From Anaeramoeba flamelloides (lineage: Eukaryota > Metamonada > Anaeramoebidae), in the NCBI GenBank assembly GCA_027625915.1, contig JANTQA010000032.1:6200001-6264000 (forward strand): a stretch of 64,000 bases of DNA, read 5' to 3'. This document shows positions 45,572 through 57,207 of this stretch, one piece after another. The stretch's first letter is position 1. Every line of letters begins with the position of its first letter. A program made the position numbers and the translations under genes. The notes beneath the pieces are model-generated. The model saw only the letters and a list, made by a program, of their open reading frames with translations. It made no database searches and was not told the DNA's origin.

Positions 45572-48046
45572 ATGAACAACACAGGATCTCAAAAATCTGA
45601 AAATGAGATCTTAAAGAATTTAGTGAACCAGATGAAAGGTGAACTTACAAAAATCTTGGAATTACTGAAAGTGCAAAAAACAAACAACAGAAACTTAAAG
45701 AAACAAATAAAAAAGGAAAAACAAAAAAACAAGCAACGATCTAAAGAGATTAACAAATTAATTTCAGATTTATCTCGTTCGAAACAGCACAAACAAAGGA
45801 GTAAAGAAAAACGCCAAAGATTAAAGCAATTACTTCGCAGGTCGATGACAAATTTAGTGATTTGTTCTGACAAGTTTGAAGAATTAAAAGAGACTGCCCG
45901 TGAAAAGCAAACAGAAGAATCAACAGATCCCCATCGCCCTGATGAACCAAATACCAAACACCGCCCACGTGGCTCTGTCGACCCCCAGGCAATCAATGGT
46001 CTACAAAAGGATGCAATATCTTTCCAGAACGAAATACCAAATGTGGATAATGGTATTATTGTGTCTACTCTTTTGTTAGACAAACGACAGGAAAAGGAGC
46101 CTTTGCATCTGACAAATATTCTCAAAAATCTCAAACAATTCAAAACAAAAAACAAAGAAAAGCTGAAAGAAATGAATTTTTTAAAGAGCCTTAACAAAGA
46201 CGAGCAAATAAAGACATTGTCTCTGACTCTTTTACAAACTAGCAACCAAAAAAAAAATCTCGAATCACAATTAAGTACAATTACAGATGAATTAAAAGTA
46301 TTATCCAACTCCTTTCGGCAAATTACACAAAAGATATCTGATAACAAATTGGAACAGAATTTGGAAAAACCAATCGCGGTTGATAACCAAACACATCCCA
46401 ATAAAAAAAAAAAAACTCAAAATAATTCCCAACCAAAAGAAGAAGAAAAAAACACACAAAATGGGAATGAAAATGAAAAATCGAATAATCACCAAACTGA
46501 AATTGATGAGGAATTTGAAAATGAAATTGAAGGTGAAAATAACCAGCCACCAGAAGTTCAGAGATTTTCATTTTTAAATTCAATCAAAAGAAGCTTTTTA
46601 CAATTTGAAAATTATTTTACTAAAAAAGAACAAGAAAAAATAGAGAAAAACAAAAAAAACAACAATAACAACAACAACAGCAAACAAATCACCAATCTTA
46701 AAAGAAAAATCAATTTCTTAAAAAAGAAAAATCAAAAACTGGAAAATTTAATGAAAAAAAATGATTTACGTTTCAACACTTTGAACAAAAAAACAAAATT
46801 ATATAAGTCTATGACATATACATCACATAACCCCATGTCACCAATAAAAAATCAAAGCATTGATGGTAACAAAGAACAAATCAAAATAATACCACCTAGA
46901 ATTGTCAAAAAATCACAAGAATTATTACAAAAAAATAAACTTCTAAGTGCAAAAAATAAAAAATTACAAGAGCATCTAAATAATTTAAAAAAAATTCAGA
47001 CACAAAACTCACAAAGCTCACAAGAAGACCAAAAATTAATTTTACAATTACAGAATTTAAATAAAAAACAAAAAATCGAAATCTCAAAACATAAAAAAGC
47101 TATTAAGCAATTATTTGAAAAGATTACTAATTCAGATAAAGCGGCATTAACTGCATCTCAGCATGAAAAACAACTCGAAGAAGAAAATTCCAATCTACAG
47201 AAACAAATTTTAGAAAGAGAAAAAGTGATAAAGTCAGCCAAAAAATTCAGATTCAAATACAAACATTTAAGAAAAAAACACCGAAATCTGGAAAAAGAAA
47301 ATCAGCAATTATTATTAAAAGTTGATCATCTTAACACTAATAAAATAACACAAGTAGAGAGAGAAAGAGAAAGAGAAAGAGAAAGAAAAAGAGAAACAAA
47401 AACAGAAACACAACCACAACTACAAACCGGTAAACATAAACACACGCACAAACATAAAAATAAACAAGATGCCAATCAAAATAATGAAACTAGATCAAAC
47501 CTTCAACATAACCAAACCCAAAAAATAAACCATAGTAGAAAAAATAATCATCTTTCTTCCACTTTACCAAAAAGATTATTTAATAGGCCACAAAAAAGAC
47601 TAACAAGCAAAAACAATTCCTCAAAATTTAATCAAACATTGAACCCAAAGAGAAGATCTTTTAAGGAGATGCAAAGAACTTTAAATAGACTGAAAAAAAA
47701 TAATAAGTCATCAAAAGCATCCTGCCAATCATGCAAGTTCTTATCTAAAGAATTAAATAATACAAAAAAACGTTTTATAAACTCTCGTGATAAAGTCACC
47801 TCTTTGAGAAATGCCACACAGAATACTAAAGACACCTTGAAAGAAATTAAACAAAGCCAGTTACAGCTCTCATCTCTTTTAAGAAACATACAAACACAAA
47901 CATCCATTTCGGATACAATTCGAAAAACTTCTTCGTTAATCAGTAGAAAGTTAAACCAAACCCAAAGAAATCTAAAAGTAGTACTTGAAGAGACAAAATC
48001 AAAAATTGAATTTAACAGCCCACAAAAAAATTTACAACAAAAATAA
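45572..48046 (+). CDS. Long coiled-coil protein of unknown function
   Basis: An 824-residue single-exon protein with long Lys/Glu/Gln/Asn-rich heptad stretches throughout. Examples are NEILKNLVNQMKGELTKILE near the N-terminus, LKRKINFLKKKNQKLENLMK, and the KFRFKYKHLRKKHRNLEKEN region. An acidic low-complexity patch (DEEFENEIEGE) and an alternating Arg/Glu run encoded by GAGA repeats (about 47354-47400) interrupt the coil. A Cys pair (CQSC) sits in the last quarter. No catalytic or membrane domain is visible. Such proteins are usually structural or cytoskeletal/centrosomal scaffolds, but the sequence does not say which. The frame is open further upstream, but the first ATG is at 45572 (MNNTGSQKSENEI). 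Confidence 0.8.
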   Translation: MNNTGSQKSENEILKNLVNQMKGELTKILELLKVQKTNNRNLKKQIKKEKQKNKQRSKEINKLISDLSRSKQHKQRSKEKRQRLKQLLRRSMTNLVICSDKFEELKETAREKQTEESTDPHRPDEPNTKHRPRGSVDPQAINGLQKDAISFQNEIPNVDNGIIVSTLLLDKRQEKEPLHLTNILKNLKQFKTKNKEKLKEMNFLKSLNKDEQIKTLSLTLLQTSNQKKNLESQLSTITDELKVLSNSFRQITQKISDNKLEQNLEKPIAVDNQTHPNKKKKTQNNSQPKEEEKNTQNGNENEKSNNHQTEIDEEFENEIEGENNQPPEVQRFSFLNSIKRSFLQFENYFTKKEQEKIEKNKKNNNNNNNSKQITNLKRKINFLKKKNQKLENLMKKNDLRFNTLNKKTKLYKSMTYTSHNPMSPIKNQSIDGNKEQIKIIPPRIVKKSQELLQKNKLLSAKNKKLQEHLNNLKKIQTQNSQSSQEDQKLILQLQNLNKKQKIEISKHKKAIKQLFEKITNSDKAALTASQHEKQLEEENSNLQKQILEREKVIKSAKKFRFKYKHLRKKHRNLEKENQQLLLKVDHLNTNKITQVERERERERERKRETKTETQPQLQTGKHKHTHKHKNKQDANQNNETRSNLQHNQTQKINHSRKNNHLSSTLPKRLFNRPQKRLTSKNNSSKFNQTLNPKRRSFKEMQRTLNRLKKNNKSSKASCQSCKFLSKELNNTKKRFINSRDKVTSLRNATQNTKDTLKEIKQSQLQLSSLLRNIQTQTSISDTIRKTSSLISRKLNQTQRNLKVVLEETKSKIEFNSPQKNLQQK

Positions 48047-48284
48047 TTGATATATTAAAATAAACCAAAATTACAAATTTTTGGCAAAAGTTAAAACAGT
48101 TAAAAGAATTAAAATAAAACAATTTTATTCAAATTGGAAAGAATTTTGAATTTTAACAAATATTTTAAACTCCCCTTATTACTTTTACATTGCTTTCACT
48201 CGAATTTATTTTTAATCCTTCTCTCTTTATTTTTTCATCTATCTATCTATCTATATATATATATATATATATATATCTGAACTA
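48047..48284. repeat. 3' flank with CTAT/(TA)n microsatellite
   Basis: A CTAT tetranucleotide run grading into (TA)n at about 48237-48277, directly before the TA target of a truncated type C copy. Confidence 0.7.
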
Positions 48285-48420
48285 AACTATTTTCCAGTCA
48301 AAGTGTCCAGTTGTAATGGGTGAATTAGATGTTTTTAAAGGATTTGAATCGGTATTAGAAGAAAAAATTTTAATTTTTGAAATTTCAAAATTGAAATCAT
48401 TTTTTTACATATTTTTAATT
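48285..48420. mobile_element. Truncated type C element, copy 3
   Basis: It begins AACTATTTTCCAGTCAAAG after TA (48283-48284) and matches the first ~135 bp of the type C copies (TTAGAAGAAAAAATTTT, TTGAAATCATTTTTT). The rest is missing. Repeat G begins almost immediately after, which may mark a later insertion or deletion. Confidence 0.65.
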
Positions 48421-48439
48421 TCCAAAGCAATAAATTTCT

Positions 48440-48874
48440 TCAATTTAAAACAAATTGTTTTATAAAAGTACAAAATCAATTTAATTCGATTGAATCTAGT
48501 TTGTATTTATTTTGTAACCCTCTAGATTTGACCAAGTAAGGATTTTGTAACATTCTTGAGATTAAAATAACTCATTTGAGAAATGTAAAAAAAAAAAAAT
48601 CTTCTAAATCTCAAAAAGAGCCAAAGAGTGAAACCTCTGAAACTAACTCAATTGTTTTCAAAATTAAATATTCTAACCATTCAAATTGGAAATTGAGTGT
48701 CTCTCTTTGGTGATTTTTTCTAAAAATTTCCAATTTTTTGATTTTTAATTTTGGTAGATCAATTGTATATCAAATGTTGGTTAGTTTTTGATTGGTGTTA
48801 GGTATTCATAAAAATTACAAAATTTTTTAATCCATTTCAGAAATTATTTTTCACTGTAATGACTTGACCCTTAA
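48440..48874. repeat. Dispersed repeat G, copy 2
   Basis: Inverted match of 25733-26140, ending TGACTTGACCCT next to TAA. Confidence 0.55.
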
Positions 48875-49201
48875 TAAACAACATTTGAATTGTTTTCGCT
48901 TTTCTTTATTTCGACCTTATTTTAGAAAACTAAATTGAGTTTAAAATTCTTCTAATGACTACATTTTATTTGCTCTTTGAATGAGAAGTTACGAATTTAG
49001 TCACTTCATAATTTTCACTTTAACAGATTAAATGAAGTGTTTTTAACACTTAGTTCTTAACAATAAATCCAATCATATTTTTTATTTTGACATTTTATGA
49101 TCCAAATATTTTTTAATGTAAAACGAGAAGCAGTGTTCCAATATAAGAAAAAAATAAACTAAATACAAACAAATGAAGTTATAGAAAAATAATAATTATT
49201 T

Positions 49202-52200
49202 TTAATCTTTAATTTTTTGGATTGAATAAGTATAAACAACTGCATATACTGGCAAGGCAGCTCTTTCATCGTACACTATTATTTCATCAAATTTCAAATA
49301 TCTGCCTGTCAATCCATGAGTGGAGTCATGGCCCCGCGCAGGTCCTTTCATGCCCTGGTTTGATTTTGTATATCTTTTTTCTTTACCACATGCAACACGA
49401 CAAAGCAACAAAACGCGGTGTTTCATCCCCTTTACTTCCACTTCAGATTCAGTGGCATATGCATGAGATTTAATTGAATTTGGCGCAAAATACAATCCAA
49501 CACCATATCTTTGGAATGATCTTTGATAACGTGATAAATTTTTTTTAATAAGGAATCCACCTAAAGAATGATCACACGATAAATTATTTGATAATAAAGA
49601 AGGGATTAATATATAAATCAAGTATATTAATTTTAAAAAGTGAAAACAACCCAATTATTTTATTTGTTCAATAACATTGTTTGTTAATTTTTTTTTTATG
49701 TTAATTGGTGAATATTGTTAAAAATTAAAATTTGAAATACTTTGAGATTTTTATAAAATATAGATATTATTTTTTTTGGCTGAAATAACATATTATGCTA
49801 TTTATTATGGATAATAATGCACACACACATACATACATACACACACACACATATATATATATACATAAACCATTTTTCAAAAATTTTGAGTCACTTTATA
49901 ATGTTATTATAAGTGTTTTGAGGATTTATCCCATATTCTTATAAAAAAAAATTTTATAATTTTTGGATCAGAATCATTTCTTCTAATTTTTCAAATTTTT
50001 GTTATCCATTTGTTTTTCTTTTTCTTTTTCTTTTTCTTATTTTTTTTGATACTTTTTTTAAAAGTGATCACATTGAAAAAAAAAAAAGATATTCGAAAAG
50101 ACAAATAAACACTAAAAAAAATTGAGATGATGTAATACCTTTTAAAATGAATTTAATTATTAGAAAAAAAAAAAATTTTTTTTGTGACTGTCCATCTAAT
50201 TAAAAAAAAAGAAAATTTTGGATAAAAGGAATTAATCCAGACAAACAAAAATAATTAAAACTAAAGAATAATATCAAAGATATTATTCAAAATAAAGATT
50301 CAGTATTTATTTATTTTGTGATTAGTTAATGATAAAGAAAATTATGACTCTTTATTGAAATTTCAACACAAAAATTTAGAAATTAGATAAGTGACGTCAA
50401 GCAACGAAAAGTGCCCCTCAAGTGTCATAGAATGCCTAGGTTTTTTTTAATCGAAAAGAATGGAGAAAAATCTTTGATTTATTCAATTCTTTTGAATTCT
50501 AGAAAACCTAACGGAAAATGACAAGGTTTTTTTTAATTTTTGAAATGAAAAAAAAATTAAATAAAATTTCTTTATATTTCAAAAAGTAAAAAAAACCTAA
50601 CGGCGGTAAGAGGAAATTAAACTCCCCCCTTCAAAATAAAAAAAAAAAAAATTAATTTAATTTTCAATTTGAAGATAAATCCTGAAAAATAATTTATTAA
50701 AATAAATTACATCAATTGTCTAAAACGGCATATATATATACATCCCAACAAACTAATTCAATTTGTTTTTTCGTTTTAAAATAAAAAAATTGTAACCTTA
50801 ATATCAACCATTCAAAACAAATGTATTCTTCAAATGAAAATAGTTTGGTAATTAGATAAAAAAACAAATGATAAAAATATGAAACGAATATTTGAAAAAT
50901 CAAAATTATTTCCAAATTTCCGTTCAGTACATTATTGATATACTTTGATGCAATTTTATCTGTAACATAAAGTTTGAATTTTAGTTTCCTTTTAGTTGAT
51001 TGTTTTTAAAGTAATTAATAGTATTTTTTAAATATATTTTCAATTTTTTATTTATTTTGTTTCTGTTGATTCTATAATAAAAAGGTTGTTCGAACATTTT
51101 TAAATCTAATTAAAACTGGAAATGTAAGAAGAAAAAAAAATTTTTTTTTAATCATCAACAAGTCTGAAGCAGGTGTGCAGAATACAAGTCTTAATTTTTT
51201 TTAATAAATTTGTAATATTTCCCAATTTTTTTAGATTCTCCCTGGCGAAAGAGGCCAAATTTCAAAAATTCTGAGGTTTCTAATCAAAAATAATTCAATT
51301 TAATAAAAGAAATAAAAATTTTTGGTGTTGTTTGTTTTTTTTTTTGATTTTTGAAGAATTATTTTTGATTTTCAAATTTCTGTTTCTGTCACAAATAATT
51401 TTGTTTCTTTTATTAAATTGAATTATTTTTGATTAGAAACCTCAGAATTTTTTGACAAGTGGTCTATTTCGTAAGGGAGTATCTAAAAAGTAATTTTTTT
51501 TATGGAAATTTACATTTTTATTTAAAAAAAATCAAGGAACCGATTTTTGCACATATGCAATGGATTTAAAAAACAAAAAAAAATAAAGTGAGATAGAATG
51601 ATAATAGATTGTGAAGTAATAAAAAAGCGAAAAAATTCACAATGTTCTCAAAGGTTTATAAAATTAGATATCCCAAAATATAAAATAAAAAAATGTGGAA
51701 TCTATCCCTAAGAGATTAAAACAAAAAAAAAAAATTATTTAAAATATAATTAATTACCTTTAAAAATATTACAAACGGGGCAATTAGTTTGCCCACATTG
51801 GAGCATCTTATCTAACTTGCAAAGCATTTTTGTACCGTGCCATAAAAGTTTTTCATTTAGTAGACCATTTCTTTTCTTTTGAATTATTTGGGAATATTCT
51901 TCGTATAATTTTTGGCGTTCATTATTTTGTACTGATAAAATTGCTTTAACTTTAACTTGTAAAATGGGCTCGTTCTTCTGATTGTTATTCATCCCATCGT
52001 TATTTTGCACCCATGTTTTATAAAACATTTTTGTAATTTCTTTAAACTGTGGAGATTTTTCGGGAATTACTGTCGTTGATAAACCTTGATTTTTTTTTGT
52101 TTGGTCTTTTGAAATGAAAAATATTTATTTTTAAGTAAAATTGTTAAATTAAAAATAAAAGAAAAGAAAAAGAGTTAAATTTAATCTTTCAATTGCTTCA

Positions 52201-55200
52201 AAAAAAAATAAAAATAGTCAAAATTATATTGTTTTATTCTTATTTAAATTATTTCAACATAAAATATTTTAGTTTTTTCCGGTTGAATGAGTGTGTGTAT
52301 TACATCTGTTAAAAAATTAACTTATTTTTTCTAAAGATCTTTCTTTTTTTTTATAATCCCGTTTATGATGATTCATTTATTTTTATCTACCGAAGTTTGT
52401 AAAAAATGAATTAAAATTGTTCAAATAAAACATTTTCTCTCTTATCAAATTAAAAACTGTGTTTATTGTTTTGATTTGGAACAATCTCCTAGTTATGATT
52501 TGAGTTTGGCCTGGAAAAACGAAAAAAATGATATTGTTCAAAGTGATATAAGATGATATCGCCGTTCTTCTAGGAACGATCAATTAATATCATCTTATGG
52601 CACTTCGAACAATATCATTATTTTGAGTCTGGAAGGGGAATCCAAAACGAAGAATTATAAAAGGTGATTATTGAACAAATGAAACAATATGAGATACTAT
52701 TTATTTTTGAAACACAGAATATAACATTTCAAAACAAAAAAAAACGAAACAAATTTAACCAAAACAACTAGTTTGTTATTTTTTAAAGGTACTTTGAATA
52801 ACTTGTTCTTCAAAGGATCTCATTCTCTCCAATGGAGTTAACAAAAACATTGAAGATAAATTTTTCATTTTCATTATTGGAGACAAAACTTGGTTTAAAT
52901 TTTACAGAAACAAACTAAATCTTCCATCCTTTCTATAAGATCTCTATTTCCTCTTTTATTCCCGTTTGTCAGCCAATTCTCGAAAACGATCAAATATAAA
53001 AACCTACATCCATTATGTGTTCTTAACAATGAATGATTTTGAATCTTCTTCAAAAAGTTCTTGACTTGACATTGTAAAAAAAAAGTTTTTTTTTTTTTAT
53101 ATTATAATTTTTTTTTTCTCCTTTCAAAACCTTCTATAAATGATCTCTTCTCTCTTTTTTTGAAGAAAAAAGAGAACAAATAAAATTTGTTTTTTTTTTA
53201 AAATGATATTGCTTTTTTTTCAAAATGAGAAAAAAACAATGTTTGTATATTGAAATTGTTTTTAATAAAGAAATGAATTTATTTGTTTTCCAAACATTCT
53301 CTCAAATTATCAAGCACTTTTTTTTTAGTTTTTATTGAACAAGTATTTTGGTTCCTTGGAACAAAACATGTGTTCAATTGGTTCGAAATTGAGACACTCA
53401 CTAATCTTACTGTTATCGATTAAACAACATCTCAAAATATTTTTCAAAGTACTGTTAAATAACTTTAAATATCATATTTAAAGACAATTTTTCTTAGTAA
53501 AATGCTTCTTATTTTACTTTGTTAGAATTGGAAATAAGAAGATCAGAAAATTTTCAAACTTTGCCTAATATACAAGGAATTCTCAAAATGTTCTCACAAC
53601 AACTACAATACTATCTTAAACTTTTAAGAGTTCTAATCTCTTTCTTATCTGTAGTTATCAAAAATTATTTACTTAAAATTTCACAAGAAAAAGTTTATGT
53701 TTAAAAAAAAATAAATAGCATGTTGTTACATATATATATATATTTATATATATATATAAGGTATTTCCAAAAAAATTGGTTCATTTTTTTTTTTTACATT
53801 TCATCAAAAATATCTTTTTTAGTGGATATATTAGTTAATTGGTAATATAAAATTAATTTAAATTCTAATACTGAATAAATCGGCGATTTATTGGTTTTAT
53901 TTCAAAATATTCATCAAAATATTTCCAAAAAATGAAAAAAAAAATAGCATTTTTTTTTTTTGAGAAAACAGAGTACTGCCAATTTCAATAAAAAAAGGAA
54001 ATATAGAAAGGGTACTTATGATTTTTTAAACGATATTATACACCTATAAGTTTTCAATTCTATTGAAATTTTTGTCCAGATTAGATCTCTGAGGAAAACC
54101 ATTTTTTTGATCAAAAAGAAATAAATAAATAACCAATTTTCACACCTAAAAAATATCAAATAAAATCAAGATCAGAAAATTTTTAATATCTTTTAACCAA
54201 TAATGTCTTATTAATCAAAAAATTGGGTTATTCTTAAGAATTGATGAATGATTTTTAATAGTTTTGTATATTTAACTACTTTTTTTAAGATTGGGTTTAA
54301 TAAAGATATTTAAAAATAAATTATCTATCCATAGCATAATTATATTTTATTATTTTAATTGTGTTTTTACTCTTTTTTATGAAAATAAACTCCATTTCAA
54401 TCAAAAGTACCCAGCCAAAAATGAAAAATTCAATTTTTTTTAAGAACCAACCAAATTATGATTGCTTAGAAATAAGAGAAATAATAAACCTCAGATTAGA
54501 GCCGATAATCATAAAAGAAATACCTGAACAAAAGAAAAAAAAAAATGTTTAAAAAAATTTTTTGGACTCTCATTCATGCAAAGTTGGTGCAAAATTTCTT
54601 GATTATTTTGAAAATTAAAATTGTTGACAATAAGATTTTTTAATAGTAAATGTATTCATTTTAAAGGAAATTACAAATACACACGGGAAATAAAACCATT
54701 TGGAACTTGAATGATTGGTAGTAGTTATATTTTATCTTTTTTTGATTGAAGAAAATAACCAAAAAAAAAAAAGAAATTTAATTCCTCAACTTATAGAAAG
54801 CTTAGTTTAATTTCTATTTTGGTTTTAAAATTGTTTTTGTTAATCTTATTTGAAAAGAAAATGATAAATAATTCTTTGAAATTAATCGTTTATTTCTTCT
54901 TTTATTTGAAATTACTTTTTGTTTTCAATAAGGTTTACAATTATAAAACGTGCTTCACTATTTTTCTTGTTTCACTTTTTTCGACAAAAAGTGGTAATTA
55001 TTTAAGGGTGGCGGTGTAAACTCAATATGACCAAATAAAACAAACAGGTTGAGAAATCTCAACAACAACTTGAAATGGTTTTTATATATTTTTCGACAAA
55101 GTAAAGAAAAATGGAAACTCTCAAAATTCTTTTTGTAGAGTGCTTTTTGAAGGAATTATAAAAGCAGTGTTTTTTATCGTCAACATTATTGAAGGATTAT

Positions 55201-56626
55201 CCTAATTTTATATTCAGTGAATTTATTTTTATGACTACACAACATATTTAGTGTCTTAAAAAAACGTTGAGTCAAGAAGTCGTGTTAAAATTTAAAATTT
55301 GATGTTTTTTTTGTTTTCTGAATTTTTGTATGATTTGTGCAAAATAATTTTAAAATCCAAACAATAAATTTATCTTGAAAAGGTTCCAAAAGCAACATAT
55401 TCTTTTTCACTTACTTTCCACTTCATTTTAAAATATAATAGAGTTTAGTTCAATTGTATTAATATATTTGGATATAACGTGGAAAGTAAGTTCACACACA
55501 ATGTAAACAAAAACGATTTTTAATTTCCCGTTGTATTGTTCGTGAATTTGGAAAAGTTTTTATATTAGCATATTTTTTTGAATTTTTATCAAAAAACCTA
55601 AAATTTGCAATATTTTAACTTGCCTTGAATTTGTGATCTTTTAAATCATTTTTGTTAACAAGCGTATTGTGTTTCAAGATTCAGAGAACCTAAAATTTGG
55701 ATATTCCTTTAATGACTTGGTTTTGTAAAATTAAAAAATAATTAAAAAATGCGAAAAAAAAAAAATTAAAAAAACTTACAAGTATTAATACCAAGATCTT
55801 GAAGAACTAAAAAATCCTTCCAAGAATAGGAATTGTTTCTTAAATTAGTATATTTCTCACGTAGCCTTCTATTAAATTCAACACTGAAGTGTTCGCCACA
55901 ATAGGGACAACTTTGTGATTGCACGTCCGGATCGAACTCCACTAATTGTCGGCAAGTTGATGAAGTACAATATAAGAGTTTGTCTTGGTTATTCCTTTCC
56001 CAAATGGTTAGTGATAATTTGGTGTACTGTTGATAGTCTTCATTCTGGATTGGAAGCAAAATAATTTGGTGCTGCTGGATTTCTGTAAGATCACAAACAG
56101 GACAATAAAACAATTTTTCCGATCGGAGGGCCTTTAAAAATTCGTCTGTTGCACATTCACGGCAAATTTCATGCCAACACTGTGGTCCCTTTCTCTGTGA
56201 ATCACCTATTGGAAACAATTCTGAACGCGAAGTCAAAACTTCACAAAGATCGCATACAAAATATTTCTTTTTATACTCTTTTATTTCCTTCATGTCTTCG
56301 TCCAACAGCAACGATTTCTCTTTTTCTTGCTTGAGCTCGTTGTTGAATTCCTTTTCCTTCTCTTGAAGTGATCCGAGTTCTTTGTTCTTATTGGTCACAC
56401 AGCTTTCAATCCCTGTTAAGAGTGTCTGGCTTTGAATCAGTTGTTGCTCCAATTTCTTGTGCCTTTTTTCCTGATATTGTAGATCAATTTGTTGCTGAAG
56501 GATTGTTTTTAACTTTATTTTTTTCATTTTTAAATCGTGGTACTGGTTCTGCAGTTCTTGATAAGAATTTGAGAGTGTTTTTAATTGGTTGTATTTTTTG
56601 TTTTTTTTTTCTTTTAATTTTTCCAT
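49202..56626 (-). CDS. Coiled-coil + RING/half-IBR + PARP catalytic domain protein (3 exons)
   Basis: Exons 56626-55780, 52105-51758 and 49560-49202 join in frame (both junctions phase 1) into 517 residues. Residues 1-120 are coiled coil. A RING follows: C125-x2-C128, C150-x-H152-x2-C155-x2-C158, C175-x2-C178. Then comes half an IBR-like zinc site (C220, C225, C240, C243). Exon 2 begins the ADP-ribosyltransferase fold (LSTTVIPEKSPQFKEI...) and carries LLWHGT with His372, followed by CGQTNCPVCNIF. Exon 3 carries GVGLYFAPNS with Tyr422, GHDSTHG and DEIIVYD with Glu491, so the PARP His-Tyr-Glu triad is complete. The gene would couple an E3 ubiquitin ligase-like module to an ADP-ribosyltransferase. 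Donors are GTAAGT and GTAATT. Linkage of exon 1 to exon 2 across 3.7 kb rests on strand, phase and lack of stop or start between them; two separate genes remain possible. Confidence 0.72.
50395..50620. repeat. Hairpin-module array in the PARP gene
   Basis: It contains AAAAGAATGGAGAAAAATC facing CAATTCTTTTGAATTCTAGA, then AAACCTAACGG and a T-rich/A-rich foldback, the same modules as at 58960-59500. Confidence 0.55.
51238..51479. mobile_element. 242-bp foldback MITE with CTCCCT tips
   Basis: The arms of about 75 bp pair nearly throughout: CTCCCTGGCGAAAGAGGCC on the left against ...GGTCTATTTCGTAAGGGAG on the right, then TTCTGAGGTTTCTAATCAAA in both. The right end is followed by TA; the left flank is TT, probably a changed TA. 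The size, tips and TA flank recall Stowaway-type Tc1/mariner MITEs. Confidence 0.75.
52106..55779 (-). other. 3.7-kb intron between RING exon and PARP exon
   Basis: Donor GTAAGT on the minus strand at 55779 and acceptor AAAAG ending at 52106. It holds a foldback at about 52528-52612, a (TA)n stretch (about 53730-53758) and otherwise AT-rich sequence without a recognised exon. A RING2-like zinc cluster was looked for and not found. Confidence 0.5.
52510..52640. repeat. Foldback with nested hairpin
   Basis: ATGATATTGTTCAAAGTG and AAGATGATAT pair with the inverted ATATCATCTT and CACTTCGAACAATATCAT. The loop holds a second small stem, CGTTCTTCTAGGAACG. It is compact enough to be a MITE remnant or a structured intronic RNA. 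Confidence 0.6.
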
Positions 56627-57207
56627 TTGATTTGTAATCCACCTTCGGTTGAAATTGTTTGAATGTGGGTTTTGTTTTTGGTTGCTAAATATTGAAATGA
56701 GAAAAGGAAAATTGTGATAAAAATAAAATAATCTTTTGATTGTCAAAACTAAAAAGTTTACAAACTGAGTCTACCATTTCAGCTTTAGAGGGCATTTGTT
56801 TTACACATGTAAACTATTTCAAAGTTTCCGGAATCAGAGTATAAACTAATATTTTAATATTTATTAATTCTCTCAAGGTATCAAATGGTTTTAAAAGATA
56901 ACTATTTTACAAAAAGAAAGAAAAATAAGGACTAGAAAGGAGTAATAAGATTTCGAAACACAAAACGGAATTGAAAAATCTTCATATAAAACTCTTAAAT
57001 TATGTTACTCATTTTAAAAAGATTTTAAAGTCCAATTTGATAAAAATCTTATGACACATAAATGAAATTGATTTTCTAAAGTCAGATTTTCACTGTTTTT
57101 TTACGACTATAAAACTCTTGTGAATTTGAGAAAGTTTATCACTTTTAAAAGGTATTTAACATTTTAAAGTGTTGTTAACGTTTTAAAGTGTTGTTAACGT
57201 TTGTAAA
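56627..57207. promoter_or_regulatory. Bidirectional promoter region between PARP gene and SEN2
   Basis: A head-to-head interval of 581 bp. Just before the SEN2 start codon, the 19-bp unit TTTTAAAGTGTTGTTAACG is repeated exactly twice in tandem (57162-57180, 57181-57199), ending 8 bp before the ATG at 57208. The repeat is either part of the 5' leader or a promoter element. In-frame sequence upstream of 56626 is open for 40 codons without an ATG. Confidence 0.5.

Larger units (their letters stand above)
49561..51757 (-). other. 2.2-kb intron between the two PARP exons
   Basis: Donor GTAATT and acceptor TTTAG restore a continuous PARP fold (NIFK joined to GGFLIKKN...YGVGLYFA). It contains a CA/TA microsatellite (about 49818-49865), a hairpin-module array (about 50395-50620) and a 242-bp foldback element (51238-51479). 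Confidence 0.75.

Noticed and set aside
45589-46401. Long minus-strand frame opposite the coiled-coil gene
   Set aside because: It is the complement of Lys/Gln/Asn-rich coding sequence; its Phe/Ser/Cys-rich product has no domain and the plus strand has the clear coiled coil.
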